From positions 11,971,001 to 12,035,000 of the forward strand of contig CM073593.1 in NCBI GenBank assembly GCA_037074705.1: a stretch of DNA of 64,000 nt, written 5' to 3'. Under the pieces are notes generated by a model. The model saw nothing but the letters and a program-made list of their open reading frames with translations. It ran no database searches and had not been told where the DNA came from. A program made the position numbers and the translations under genes. This DNA comes from Zhengitettix transpicula (Eukaryota; Arthropoda; Insecta; Orthoptera; Tetrigidae). Below, in pieces: positions 45,171-57,989 of this stretch. Positions within the stretch are counted from its first letter, which is position 1. Each line of letters begins with the position of its first letter.

Positions 45171-48100
45171 CTACTATCCATTCAATTACAATCATTCTTT
45201 ATAATATCAACTACATTTAATAAAAAAAACCGTAGTTGATGACGCTGGCTAAATTTACGAACCTTTCTGTGTTATTATTCAAAAGAAAATATCAATTTTA
45301 AGTCAATGTTGAATTTTGGATTAGATATTCTGGTCGTTTGTATCAGGCAACTTCATTATGGAGAAAATTTTCCTAAATAAAGTTGATAAACTTACGATGA
45401 CGTTGCTGTCATTTGAAAACGTGTTTTTTCTCTGTCAAAACTCCCTTTAAATGTTGAAAACAAATGGAAAACATTGTTTTTATTAACTAATGGAAGAACA
45501 AAGTTAACACTCATCTTACCTTATAGACAGAACACTACGTCAATAAAACACGTGAAGAAAATGTTCTATCACATACTATTTTTTTTAGTTATTCTCAAGG
45601 CGTATCTAATGGTTAAAACCGTTTAGTTACAATACATTAGATAAATTTTTAAAAGCAATGTCTGAATACCGGGAATTCTTCATTTTTATATTTTTAAATA
45701 ATGAAACTAGCAGTATTACAATAATCTCACAAACGTTGTACAGAATAGAACTCCGATTCCAATCTGATGCAGTGACTTCAAAATATACAGTAAATAATAA
45801 CTGCGATATCAACTATTTTCTGCATTTGAACGGAATGGCATGGTTCCTGAATATGACAATCAAATAAAAACAGTCGTTAATTGTAATTTCAATGAACACA
45901 TGGATTAATTAAAATAATTTAAATTAACGCACATAATCTACATACTTGGTAAGCGTTACTTTATGAAGTCACACATATTAGGCTTGTACATTGATTACCA
46001 AACATTTCTAATTAATATTTCAGAACTTAGCGTTATGCCTATTAAAGCTGTACTTCTTATGTATATACGTATTAGTATTTAGTCAGAAACGTCTGAAGAA
46101 ATTTCAACTTCAAGTTTTCAAAAAGTACTTTTGTGTTGTAAAACCTCAGATTTCGGAGAGGGAAGAGAGTTGGCATAGAAAAAGAATACTGGGGCACCAG
46201 GCGTCGATGGTGACAGTCCCAATTACATTTAAGGCCAAGTTGAACTCTGTAAAACCTTCCAAACGGTTTTATAAAATAAACAGAGATATTTACAAGTATC
46301 TAGTATTCGTTTAATGATGTTCCTGAAATTTACTTGTGTGAATTTCTGAAAAACCTCGCTTAATAATTTGTATATTTTATACTTTAAAATATCAGTAAAT
46401 AATTTTCTGTGACTGTACACAATAGATGTAATTAAAACCTACTTCTGTATAATGGAAGATTGGGATTTAATTATTCTGGCAACGCCAGGTAAATAGACGT
46501 ATCGTGAGGAGTGAAACCATCTCTGAAGGTTTCCATGTCTCAGCGAAGCGCTACACGAACAATCACCGGCAATTTATTATGAAAGCTTAGTCGATCGTGA
46601 GTTGTTTTCCCTCTTGTGTTTTGGTACTAGCCAGCTATATGCCCATATTAATTTTTATGAACCTTAGAGTTCGCGCAGGCTGGAAATATTTTGTTTTTGG
46701 AAATTTACAGTAAAAGTAAAATAATAATGTAATGGTGTATTATTATAATTAATACTACACAATATTACAGTATCTACGTTTTGTTGCCGGCAATAAACTA
46801 TCATTTCGAATGAACGAGCCAGCAAGCAACTTAGGCGCATTTGAAGCTTTATTTACACAAAATGTATCAAAACAATTGTACCCGTACCGAGAATCCTGAC
46901 AAAATTATTTACCTCCGAAAAGTGTATACATTCTGTGAAGAGCATAGCTGTTGATGCAACTAAAAATAAAAAATGTATTTAAAAATGTCTTCATTATAAA
47001 TAATACATTATCCATACACATCGAATGTAAGTTTCTCGCTTCTAGCATAATTTTTAATCAGATTTTGTATGCGTAGAAGATTAAACGTATTGATAGTAGC
47101 AAAATATTCTCCTTATTCCTGATTGCATTTTTGAACGGATTTGTAATCACATACAATATAAATGTTTAAAAGACCCTTTTATGGAACAGTCCAGCAACAA
47201 AAAAATTAAGTTGATTCCCCGAATACCTTAAATATATACACGTAATTAAGATGAAATAAGTACAGAAATACAGTAATTAGAAGAATTACGTTTATAGTAA
47301 AGTAGTAAAAATATCAACCATAACCGAAATTGTAAAATTTCACTAAAATTGCCGTCTTTTTAAATGTCATGCCTAAGACAATTGCATTTGTCACACAAAC
47401 CGAAAATTCTCTCCCGTATTTGTCCTTTAAACGTAATCGTAAACTCAGGTGATACATTCTCACATACTCGTATTTTCCGGCTAAGCCATTGTTCACATCT
47501 GGCCTAATTTGCATAACGTATTCAAAACGTTTGATTTAAGAGCAAAAGTCTGCTCGCAAGCGATTTTAATTCACAGACGACGTATTCTGCAAAACTAAAA
47601 TTTATCAGGCTCATAAAAACGAGAAAACGAGGTAGTTAAAGTTACGAACTTAATTAATTTAATGGCTTTCATTAAATGTGACCATGGGTGTGTTTAAAGT
47701 GTACGCACATTTGTATAAATTTCGTAGGGAACGAAACACATGTTAAGTGTCACGCGAATAGATGCGTTTCCATAATTATAAATTGTTTTATTTGTCTGAA
47801 TTTTTCCTAAAATTTGGCCAAAATGGTAAATATCGCACTGTGATAACGTACAAAATTTAACTTAAAGTAGTGTTAACATATAATTGAAAACTAAAATTTT
47901 TCAAAACTCAAAGGTAATTTAGAGTATTTCATCCAGTTCTAATGACAGTTTTTTTTATAAATAATTTACAGAGTATCCTCAATGTTTGTTAGTTACTGAT
48001 ATATGATGATAGCCCACTCTTATTACATATTCTTCAGAACTTACATTAAGAAGGCAGACCTGATGACATATTGAATTAAAAACATTACATGTTTCAAATA

Positions 48101-49213
48101 AGGAAAATAGCTTCTCTCCAGGAAGTGGGTCTATTTAGATTTTAATATGATTCTTAGTGTAACTGCTAGGCGCATTTGTCATTTATATTGCCCAAACTGA
48201 GTATTTACAAGGGTTAAAACATTACTACAAAATCATGTAACTCCTAATATTATTTGCCAATTTCAGACACTTTCATTTAAGTATGAAGTAATCTTTGGTT
48301 TTAGATTGATTTGTTTTCTAGAATATGTGAGATATTGTTGACTATATTTATATTCACAAAGTGAACACCATTAATGTCTAAATTTTCATCTAGAAATAAC
48401 ATTTTAAGTCACGATTAGCTTTAATCCCAAACCGCATTCAATTTGAATTATTTGCTATCAACTCACATGGCTTACAGTATTAGTGAGTTTTATATTTATA
48501 TAAGTTAACATCCTAACTATACATTGTGCTAACATAATATTTATAACTCAAAAATGTTTTCTTTCCTATTAACAATCTATAAAAATAAGCTCATACAAGG
48601 TTCTTGATGTGCAGGACGTTTTCTTCTTTAAATAGATAAAAATAATGCCACAGCACAAAAACTATATTTAAAGTTTAATATAATAATATCTTAGAATAGC
48701 ACTGGGAGACTTTTGACTTGCATATATGAATGACACATGTTTTAGTCATCAAATTTATCCTTCAACCTGTATTTAGTGTTAAAATGTATTTACTTCAGTT
48801 AGTATTTCTTAAGGAGCACAAAATCAATAGTGTAATTAAAGGTTCTGCAAATGTAGTTTTTCAGTCAACATTTGTCGCCTACGGTTAGTAAAATTATAAA
48901 CAAATCAGAAATAACCCACTTAATGTAATTAAATTGTGACTGTAGGTACATGTTTTGTCTAATGACATAAAAGTATTGTATTGTTTATAACAAAGATAAG
49001 AACATTCAAACTTACAATAACAGTATGTAAATGAGGTGTTATTTTTATCTGTACATCGACCAGACATTGTGTTTTGTTATCTAACTGAAAATATGTTAGA
49101 TATGGTATCTGGTATTCTGTAAATACTGCGTGAATTACATAGTACATCGGAGTACGAATACATTTCTTAGTTTTATCGTGTTTGAGCAGCTGTGAATAAT
49201 GATTTCGGCTCAC
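45171..49213. other. Long AT-rich stretch, probable intron
   Basis: Four kilobases without a repeat shared elsewhere in the window, without RNA genes and without a recognisable ORF. The lack of identifiable repeats is unusual for this window. Confidence 0.4.
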
Positions 49214-49225
49214 CTGACCGTTCAT
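49214..49225 (-). CDS. dap: Candidate alternative first coding exon of the CKI gene (ATG + 3 codons)
   Basis: Minus strand: ATG AAC GGT CAG directly followed by GTGAGC, a strong splice donor, at the edge of a CpG-rich island in AT-rich DNA. It ends in phase 0, matching the phase-0 acceptor at 32034, and would give MNGQ joined to the CDI domain. The intron would be about 17 kb. This is inferred from composition, strand, donor quality and phase; no transcript evidence is available. Confidence 0.45.
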
Positions 49226-49384
49226 GGCTGGGCTGTTATCGACGTCGTTTCTCGCGGCCGACTGAAGGGCGGGTGGCGCCGCCGTCGGCAGACATGCGCG
49301 AACTTCGGCGCGTCGGCCGTGCCACTCGCGCTAATTTTATCTCACATGTTTACCATTCAAGTAAAGGTTGGATTTTTTTTTATA
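49226..49384 (-). promoter_or_regulatory. CpG-rich 5' leader with TATA box and upstream ORF
   Basis: Minus strand: TATAAAA at 49384-49378 would place transcription start near 49353. The leader is strongly CpG-rich (GCACGGCCGACGCGCCGAAG and neighbours). It contains an upstream ORF, ATG at 49295-49293 to TAA at 49238-49236 (19 codons), ending about 10 bases before the main ATG. An even earlier ATGTGA start-stop lies at 49347-49342, if included. Confidence 0.4.
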
Positions 49385-49741
49385 GATGTATAACAGAATC
49401 GATATTCGTTACGTTGGGTTTGAGGTCTGGCAGTGCCTAGGCACCATTATTTAATCTTTTGTTTGATCTTTCGTTTCCTGCCATCACAGGACTATACTAC
49501 GGATTTAAATTTTATTATTATCTCGTCGTAGCAGCCTCGTTTGATTAAATGTGTAGACTTACTCTTAAATCTATGTACATATGTACATGTCTGTTCAAGG
49601 ACAAAAATATTTTGTGTACTATTTCAATAATGAATAAAACATTCACGCGGTTCCAACCGGTTCAAATAATTATTAATAGCTGTCGTTTTTTATACGGTGA
49701 GAAAATATTATCTCTTTCAATAATATTGTTTAAATAAAATA
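49385..49741. other. Non-coding stretch upstream of the inner promoter
   Basis: No recognisable feature. Confidence 0.35.
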
Positions 49742-49980
49742 TTCTCAGTTCATCAACTGGGTCAATTTTTTCCTAAAATACAGCGAAATTCATCACCACC
49801 GTCGTCAGGTGTGCCGAGACAATCTCGATCAACTTATACTGCACACGTCTTCCAGTGACTTCGAATCTGGTTGGAATAACACATTTTCCGATTACGATTG
49901 TAATTAGCTGCATTTCGGATCCCTGATTGGACGGCACTGGCAGAAGTCTACAGTTAACTAAAAATTGTCACAGCCCCACC

Positions 49981-50829
49981 CTTTCAGCCTAAAAGAAGAA
50001 CGCGGCTACAGAGTAGTAATAAGGAATCTTCACCACACAACTGACATAGATCAACTGAAGTCAGCACTAATAGCTAAAGGACAGAAACCAAAGAACATAT
50101 CAGTCTGCAAAATAAAGTCAACTGAAGAATACAAAAATCTATTCTTTATAGAACTCGAGCCCAAGGAAAATAATAAAGAAATCTTCAAGATAGAATATAT
50201 TCTCAATGCTAAAATACAGGTGGAGTCACCGCATAAGAAAAACACACTCACACAATGTAAGAGATGCCAATGCTATGGACACACAAGAAACTTCTGCACG
50301 CGACAGTTTAGATGTGTTAAATACGGAGCGAAAAATAACACTAGGAACTACCCCACAAATAACACTCCAACAACAAAATGTGCATTATGTAAAGGCGATC
50401 ATCCAGCCAATTATAAAGGCTGCCAAGTGTACATCGAAATACTAAATAGACGTAACATGAATTCAAAATTGAGAACAGATATGCAACAGCCACAAATCGT
50501 ACAAAGATTTGCATTAACGCCATCAGACTTTCCATCACTGAGGCATGCTAATAAACAGCCAATTGTGACGTCAAAAGCAACTGTCAATCACAAAATACAG
50601 CCACTGGGGCTAGGGTCATATAAGCAAGCACTCTGCACCGAGCAAAATAGCACTTTCATCAATCAAAAGACGTACACTCCAATTCATGCAGGAAACCATT
50701 ACGGACCAAAATAACGTCATAATGGATCTCCTAAGTGAAACCAGAGAAATGAGAAGAACCAGTGAGACACTCAGTAATGAACTTGCAGCACTTAGACAAC
50801 AAACTACGAACAAGAATGGCTCAATATAA
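49981..50829 (+). pseudogene. Jockey-type ORF1 (gag-like, zinc knuckles), truncated
   Basis: The frame open to 50714 begins within the protein: the first few codons before FSLKEERGYRVVIRNLHHTT come from the target site, and there is no native ATG. RVVIRNLHH...L belongs to the RNA-binding-like domain seen in jockey gag proteins. Cysteine knuckles follow: CKRCQCYGHTRNFC (intact CX2CX4HX4C), a second one degenerated at CVKYGAKNN, and CALCKGDHPANYKGC (CX2CX3HX6C). A frameshift near 50640-50690 moves the C-terminal segment (MQETITDQNNVIMDLLSETR...) into the next frame, which ends at TAA 50827-50829. That end overlaps the ORF2 start by 14 bases. Confidence 0.85.
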
Positions 50830-53314
50830 GATCGCTACATGGAACGCAAATGGCCTGACGCAACATCGTCAGGAAGTAGAAGCATTCATGAACACAAACC
50901 ACATTGACCTACTACTAGTTTCCGAAGCGCATTTTACTGGTCGAACCTACTTCAAAATACCAGGCTATATAACCTATGATACACAACACCCGAACGGCAA
51001 CGCAAGAGGTGGAACTGCAATAATTATCAGACAAAATCTAAAACACTACGAGATGGATAAATTTAGCAAAGACTTTCTACAGGCCACGAGTGTAGTAGTG
51101 GAAGACTGGCATGGATCACTAGCAATATCAGCAGCGTATTGTCCACCACGCTATAGAGCGAACAAAGAAGGATTTGATATGTACTTCAGCACACTAGGTA
51201 CAAGATTTATATCAGGCGGAGACTACAATGCCAAAAACCCACTCTGGGGTTCAAGACTTTACACACCAAGAGGCAGAGCCCTAGAAACCAGAATCCAAAC
51301 AAATCGCTTAGATTTCGCATCCACTGGAAAACCAACTTACTGGCCAACAGACCAGTCAAAACTCCCAGACTGTTTAGATTTCTTCGTAACCCAGGGAATT
51401 AGCCAAGCACACACAAAAGTCGAAGAACTATATGATCTTTCGTCTGATCACTCACCTGTACTCCTAACCATAAGTACAAACATAATCGACAGAAGCAGAC
51501 CCCCGCAACTATGCAACCAACGAACGGACTGGGACAATTTTAGAGCGATATTAGACAAAAACATCTCACTTAACGTTGAGTTAAAAACGGCAAACGACAT
51601 CGAACTAGCTGTAGAAAAATTCCAGACACTAGTGCAGAACGCTGCCTGTGAATCCACCCCTCCATACACACCCCAGCCAACCAAACGAGAATATCCAATG
51701 GAAATTAATAAGAAAATAATGGAGAAAAGAAGATTAGAAGAGAGTGGCACAATAGACGGTACCCTGAGGAAAAACGCCGATATAATGTATGTTCCAGACA
51801 ACTAAAAATACTCCTACAAGATTTCAGGAACTCCTCCTTCCAAGAGTACCTAGAGGAATTAACCGCAACAAAACAAAGCGAATACTCGTTATGGAAAGCC
51901 ACGAGGAGACTCAGGCAACCTGTGAAGCCAGTAGCACCACTTCGCAAAGCGGACGGAACATGGGCGAAAAACGATGTTGACAAAGCTGAAGTATTCGCCA
52001 ACCATCTCAAAGAAGTCTTTGAACCACTGCCGGGAGCTTCTAGTATAGACGAAGAAGAAATAGAACACTACCTTGAGGCCCCGTTACAACTCTCGCTCCC
52101 AATTAAAAACTTCAAAATGAGGGATATAAAAACAGCGATACACAAACTACTAGCAAAGAAATACCCTGGATACGACTTAATTACAGGCCGTATACTAAAA
52201 GAACTACCGAACAATGGCCTCAAGTTACTAACATTTGTATTTAACGCTATTCTAAGAACTGGACATTTTCCGACACAGTGGAAAGTCGCGAAAATCATCC
52301 TAATACACAAGCCCGGCAGACCACCAAACCTCGCTGAGTCATATAGACCTATAAGCTTACTACCTGTTACCTCTAAACTATTTGAAAGACTGTTACTCAA
52401 AAGGCTAATACGTATCATAGAAGACTAACATCTCATTCCTGATCACCAATTCGGCTTCAGGGCTGCACACTCTACTTAGAACAGGTTCACCGTGTGATGG
52501 ACATTATTAACGCATCCTTCGAGGCAAAAAAGTACTGTAGTGCAGTATTTCTCGACGTCAGTCAAGAATTTGATAAAGTTTGGCACAAAGGGCTACTATA
52601 TAAGCTAAAGAAGTGGCTACCGGACAACCTCTACCTCATTAAAATCATATTTGCATGGCAGACTATTCCAAGTAAAGTACGAAGATGCACTAACCGACCT
52701 CAACCCTATAAATTCAGGAGTGCCCCAAGGCAGCGTCCTGGGGCCGATCTTATATCTACTATACACAGCTGACCTACCAACATGCGAAAGAGCTACAATA
52801 GCTACATATGCAGATGATACTGTGATATTAGTATCAGAGGATGATCCAGTCAGTGCATCCACGCAGCTACAAACAGCCTCAATACCATCCACGATTGGCT
52901 AAATGATGGCGCACAAAAATAAATGAAACAAAATCGGTACATGCCACTTTTACCAAACGACGGGGAATATGCCCACCAATAATACTCAATGGACAGCCGG
53001 TACCACAGTCTGACTCAGCAAAATACCTGGGAATGCATCTCGACAAGGGCCTCACATGGAAGACTCACATATGGAAGAAAAGACTACAATTAAACATAAA
53101 ACTCAGCACACATCTCTGGCTACTGGGTAGAATATCAAAACTTTCCCTCGATAACAAACTCCTAATATACAACACCATCTTAAAGCCCGTCTGGATGCAT
53201 GGCAGTCAGCTTTGGGGAGCGGCATCATCCACCAACATAGCAATAATCGAAATATTTCAGTCGAAAATGCTTCGAACAATCACCATCGCACCATATTACA
53301 TAACGAATGCATAG
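50816..53314 (+). pseudogene. Jockey-type ORF2: AP endonuclease and reverse transcriptase, frameshifted
   Basis: It starts at ATG 50816 (MAQYKIATWNANGL). The endonuclease domain is unbroken to 51805 and keeps its catalytic landmarks: N in WNANG, E in VSEAHF, GGDYNAKN and SSDHSPV. After about 51800 the frame shifts repeatedly. The reverse transcriptase runs through KIILIHKPGRPPNLAESYRP with ISLLPVTSK, the motif-A block FLDVSQEFDKVW, SGVPQGSVLGPILYLLY, and YADDTVIL with the catalytic aspartates intact. The thumb with AKYLGMHLDKGLTWKTH-like sequence ends near 53314. An in-frame stop follows HQFGFRAAHST. At least four frame changes make it dead. No RNase H, as expected for jockey. Confidence 0.9.
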
Positions 53315-53856
53315 TGACCTAAAAGTGAATTCAGTGAAAAGTGAAATTGTAAAAAACAGTGTAAGATACATAAAAAAAACTTGAGTTGCACCCCAACCAA
53401 CTTGCAAATAACCTACTAGACAGTAGTAAACACAACCGCAGGCTTAAAAGAAACTACACGCTGGACCTGCCCTGCCGCTTCTAGATGTGAACCCTAACTG
53501 GAAATAACCTAAATAGTAACAACACCCAAACTGCAACAGCAGACGTATTAATGTATGCGTCTTATATACAACCCACATTCATACACAATATTTACTTATT
53601 GCTTTCATTATCAGCAGATTGTAAATAGTTATTAAATAAAATAAAATAAAACAGCCCCACCAGTCACCTGAAGACTGCGAAGTCAAATTTTTCAGAAACT
53701 TTGTGATTAAATAAACAGTTGACCCAGTTGTATAAACCGAGAATCGTTTATTAAATAAATACACCGGGAAAACCTACGTTACTTGAATAATATTGTTATT
53801 ATGTGGCCCATTTTTACGATACGATACAAATCTTTAGGGTTCGTTTAGAAATGAAT

Positions 53857-54067
53857 AAGAAAGGTAGCCAATTTAGACAAAAAAAAGTGAGAATATAAAT
53901 ACCACACAACGTTTCTGGGATCCTTGTGCCTTCTTCAGGTGTGAAGAAGAACCTAGAGCGACAAAACTGCACTTGTTCTTCGCACTTTACGAAAGGTACA
54001 AAGATCCCAGAAACGTTATGTGGTATTTATATTATCGCTTTTTTGTCTGAATTGGCTACCTTTCTTA
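53857..54067. mobile_element. Foldback MITE, type C, copy 3
   Basis: Arms 53857-53927 and 53998-54067 are inverted copies (AAAGGTAGCCAATTTAGACA ... GGATCCTTGT). The loop carries CTTCTTCAGGTGTGAAGAAG and AACCTAGAGC. Best-preserved copy of type C. Confidence 0.85.
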
Positions 54068-54354
54068 TTAGTTATTTTCAAAAAGACGTAAATTGTTTCA
54101 ATTCGTTTAAAAATATTTGCCACAGATTAATTTAGAACGTAAATTTTTTCAAATTGAAAATGAATTAGGAGATATCGCTGAGTGTCTCATCAAAGTTAAA
54201 TGTCTCCATTAATTTAGTTTAATATATAACATACTCTGACAGTTATAATTTGATAAACAAATACGCAATTAGGCCAAAATACCAGAAAAATTCATTAATT
54301 AAAACAAAAAAATCAGTTTATACGAAGTTTCATCCGTGGCGCTAAATTCATATT

Positions 54355-54360
<6 letters not shown>

Positions 54361-54402
<42 letters not shown>
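54361..54402. repeat. (TA)n microsatellite
   Basis: A TA tract of about 42 bases at the left edge of a possible LTR-like segment. Confidence 0.9.
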
Positions 54403-54405
<3 letters not shown>

Positions 54406-55189
54406 AGTAATTGGTAATTAAGGCATTGTTCTAATTGAAAAGTTGAATTGTAGAGGACTCATTATTAGTGGATATAGAGCGGACGCCGCAACAAACCGGC
54501 AAGGCAAAGAAAACATTGTTGATCGGTTGAGAAGGTTTTACGCGCTCAAAATTTGCGAGACGAACAGTATAGTCGGGCAGCAGACAGCGAATAGATCAAA
54601 CGAAAAGTTTTACAGTCGGCAGTCAGAACGAAAGAATGTGGTCCAGTCACAAACATGCTTTCAAATATTAAAAAATAAAGCAATATTCAGTCAGGAAGGA
54701 GACAGAGCAACTAGTGTGTATTCGGTGGTCGAGCGTAGATTCATCATGCTGGCCATAGACGAACCAATGAAGTCCATTTTCAACTAAAGTCATGAGATCT
54801 ACAAATCCAGGTTGCAGTAAAGCATCAAGAACCAACCAATTTGTGTTAAACCAACTAACAAACAACGCCAATTAGAGCCTGTGAACATTTAGAGTCTGTG
54901 AGTACTTAGAATCAGTGATGTCCCCAAAATTGTGCACGAAAAGCTAAAAAGAGACCTGGGCGTCCGTAAGTAGAGAAAAACTTTAAAATTATTTGTAAAC
55001 CGTGTTTAAAAGATAAAAGTCAGATCGTACTTTAATTATTTAATTATCGATAAAATGAAATCCTTAATTCTTGATAAAATTAAAATTGTTTAAATTCAAT
55101 CTTTAGTATTATTTCTTCCGCAACAAATTTCGTCTATGTTCAGACGCATTGATTCCCATATAAAGTAATTTGTAATATTATATTTAATT
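54403..55189. other. Possible LTR/leader-like segment
   Basis: The order (TA)n, a CpG-containing purine-rich stretch (54440-54780, open for 114 codons on plus) and then an AT-rich part with AAAGATAAAAGTCAGATCGT recalls the U5 region of LTR-A (GATAATTAAAGGTAAAGTCG). No TG...CA boundary or primer-binding site was found, so this is weak. Confidence 0.25.
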
Positions 55190-55310
55190 ATTATATATAT
55201 ATTTCAGTATCTGCATACTTTCAAAACTGTACATAACCTGAAGAAAACCCAAAATTGAGGACGAAACGTCGTTTAAGCTGATTTTTATTGTTTTAATTAA
55301 TAAACATTTC
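55190..55310 (+). mobile_element. Foldback MITE, type D, half copy
   Basis: It carries ACCTGAAGAAAACCC then TTGAGGACGAAACGTCGTTT, as in the right arm of the 42-kb copy. The opposite arm was not found. Confidence 0.6.
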
Positions 55311-57599
55311 TGAAATATTGGCCGAATTGTTTATTTATTTGCTTAGTTATTTTAAAGTAAGTTGAATGACGGATTTATAAATATTGCTGGTTATTCTCAG
55401 AAGCACATTATTCACCCAAAACAGACCCGTTAATAATTTAGGTCAAATTACCAAGGTTTATACGGATAATAAAACTGTAATTCAGAACATGCGCATATTT
55501 CAATAAACTTATCAATAAAGGACAAACATATTGAAATACAATGGAATCAATGACTATACCCGGAAATATGCTGACGAACAATGTTAAATTAATCACAGTA
55601 CGACCAAAATCTAAGATAAAATTCAAGTTATAGAGAACACAGAACTCAGTATTTAAATAGAATGAAATGACTGTATTAAATCTGAAAACTGGGATATATA
55701 ATCGTGCAAATGATTTAAAAATGACAACTGAAACCAACACAGCTCTGTTCACAAATATAAAAGTCTAAATTATAAAGTTATTGTAACATATTAAAATATA
55801 TCTTAAAATGGAAAAGTATATATATAAGTATATGTATCTACATACATAAATTGTAATGAAGTGAATTCGAATTGGTTATTGGTTTTGTATGTTTTTGGCA
55901 TTGTTTGATCTACAAGAGTGAAGGAAGTTGTTTTCAAACACTTGTATTGCAATAATAAAAATTTTTCTCTTTCAAGATATTTAAATTGAGCATTTAATCT
56001 CTGCCTTTAATTGAAAAGAATTTATTTTTCATAAGTTCTATTTGTTACTATTAAATTCTGCGTTTTAATTATTGTCATCAAAAAATGCTGGCTACAATCA
56101 AGGGAATTGCAGTGTAAATTCTAATTGTCGAGTACGAGGTGAAGCTCGATACACACGCAATCCCGAAAGAGCTCCTGATGAACTGTGGAGATCTTTCCTG
56201 GTTCCTGCACGCCGCTAGGAGTATTATTCTATCCCGAGAGAGTTCCTTAACAGCTATGGAGATCTGACATGCTTGCCCTACGCCGTACAGAGAACAGTAA
56301 AATTAATAATGCTGATTTATTTATATGCAGTGTGTGGTCAAATCACGAGATTTTTACTTCGGAAGAGTTCAGCCTGCAATTTCTGGAAATATTTACAGGA
56401 CCTTCAATTAACTCCCTGCTGAAAAAGTGTTTTCATGCCTACCAACTGAGCTAGAAACTTCTTAAGTTTTTTTTATAATTAAAATCTCAATTTATAATAA
56501 TTATAATATTTTTATTTTGTTAAATATTATGTTAATAAATGTGTTGTTTTGAACTTATAATTTTAAATAATTAATACATATTAAAACAGTAAATTTTACC
56601 ATATATATTTATATATATATACTGAACCCAGGAAACGAAATTTGCGATATCCCGACATTAAATTGAACCTTACTAGTTATAATTTAAAATTCATCAATCG
56701 ACATAAATATCAATTCAGAAGTATTAAATTAACACTACGTTTCGTCCTCAATCTAGGACATCATCTGGTGTACAATACATTGCCAAATTCTTCTATTAAT
56801 ATTAGTCTAATATTGATGTTACGTAAACCAATTTTGTCTAGAATTTCCAAAGCATGCTCTTCCCGCCACCGAAAATTACAAGCTCTCCTCCATCAGTAGA
56901 GGATCTTGTTGGCAGTTGTTAAAGCAATCATTGCTGAGCACAGCACTGAAAGTTACGTGATACAAATTATTTTTTAAGACTCACAAAGGTTTCAGTAAAG
57001 CAATTTAGAAACCACTCACTGAGTGATAACTCCACCTCTTAGTCGATTTTAATTTTAAAAACTGCTTGTGACGAATCGCTCAACCGGAAAACTACACACG
57101 TTTCATCTTGCTAAAATTGATAATACTGTTGAAATAATACGCAAAATATTTTGGCCGTTGAACCGATGAAGCTCTTGTACATAATACAAGTCTACGTTCC
57201 TTTTTTTTAAACAAAGCTGTTAAGATGAGGTAGTAACGAATACGTATCGGACAGTCTTACGGTGACTCGAAAAATATTCACTTTGTCGAATAGATGACAG
57301 GAAATAAAATGCTGACCAAAATGAACCATAGTAGTCTACTGTAAATATTGTAACAGTAAACTTCGTGCCATGCGGATGAGAATCCCTATTAAGTGTGATA
57401 GAAACGTGTAGCACAACAACAGGAAAATATGAGCATTGCACAAAGCAGTGGAACAAAATATAACGGAGAATCGGAATTTTAAATGAAGGTTGAAACTCAT
57501 AGTAGTCTTAAAAATTCATTTTCTTTAGTTGAGAATAAAATATTTAATAAAATAAATAAATTGAGACATTTCGCATTAATACTTCGTTTTTTTTTTAAA
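55311..57599. other. AT-rich, probable intron
   Basis: At 56742-56775 the minus strand reads CCAGATGATGTCC, TAGATTGA, GGACGAAACGTAG, another copy of the D-type motif. A GC-richer patch at 56130-56270 with repeated ATCCCGAAAGAGCTCC / ATCCCGAGAGAGTTCC units (about 70 bases apart) is unassigned. Nothing else recognised. Confidence 0.4.
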
Positions 57600-57937
57600 A
57601 AAAACAACAACTAAGTATTTATTAATAAATTTTTCGCGGTTAAGCACCAGGTTCAGAGATCTCTATTTTGACGTTTCTTTAGCGCTGTCTTCAGACAGTC
57701 ATAGTCAGGCTCCAAGAACACACTCCCGTGACCACTCCGGTCAGGCTCCCAAAACACTGAATGTTTCTGCCAAATTTCTGAGCGTCTTACATTCGTTTTT
57801 CCAACAATAATCGCGTATCAACCTTTACAGTCTCTGCATTCTTGCGCCGAACAATGCTCTGACCTCAATAACTACGCTGACAATAATATTAAAAGAAAAA
57901 GTATTAAATACAACTTACATTACAAATTGTTGTCCTC

Positions 57938-57940
<3 letters not shown>
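57600..57940 (-). repeat. J-type repeat, copy 3 (partial)
   Basis: It matches 37330-37568 (CCAACAATAATCGCGTA, AACCTTTACAG, TCTGCATTC, CAATGCTCTG, ACAATAAT). Its left part (57616-57700) also matches 4325-4440. It ends in (TA)n like the other copies. Confidence 0.7.

Positions 57941-57976
<36 letters not shown>
57940..57976. repeat. (TA)n microsatellite
   Basis: A TA tract of about 37 bases at the end of J-type repeat copy 3. Confidence 0.9.
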
Positions 57977-57980
<4 letters not shown>

Positions 57981-57989
57981 CCTTTTAAG

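Larger units (their letters stand above)
49970..53661 (+). mobile_element. Jockey-type LINE insertion, 5'-truncated, with 11-bp target duplication
   Basis: The element is 49981-53650 (3670 bases), bounded by duplications ACAGCCCCACC at 49970-49980 and 53651-53661. It starts inside ORF1 (no 5' UTR or ORF1 start), carries most of ORF1 and all of ORF2's endonuclease and reverse transcriptase in decayed form, and ends in an AATAAAATAAAATAAAA tail. 5' truncation with a tail and a variable duplication is standard for target-primed reverse transcription. Confidence 0.9.
49742..53745. mobile_element. Inverted-repeat element, type K, split by a LINE insertion
   Basis: The left end (TATTCTCAGTTCATCAACTG, continuing GGTCAA) and the reverse complement of the right end (GATTCTCGGTTTATACAACT, continuing GGGTCAA) are inverted copies. 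Further in are TCGTCAGGTG and its counterpart TCTTCAGGTG. Without the LINE (49981-53650 plus one duplication) the element would be about 320 bases, a typical MITE size. Confidence 0.65.

Noticed and set aside
49965..49980. Native start of the LINE ORF1
   Set aside because: The apparent start is a TTG in host DNA. The 11-base target duplication shows the element begins at 49981, inside ORF1.
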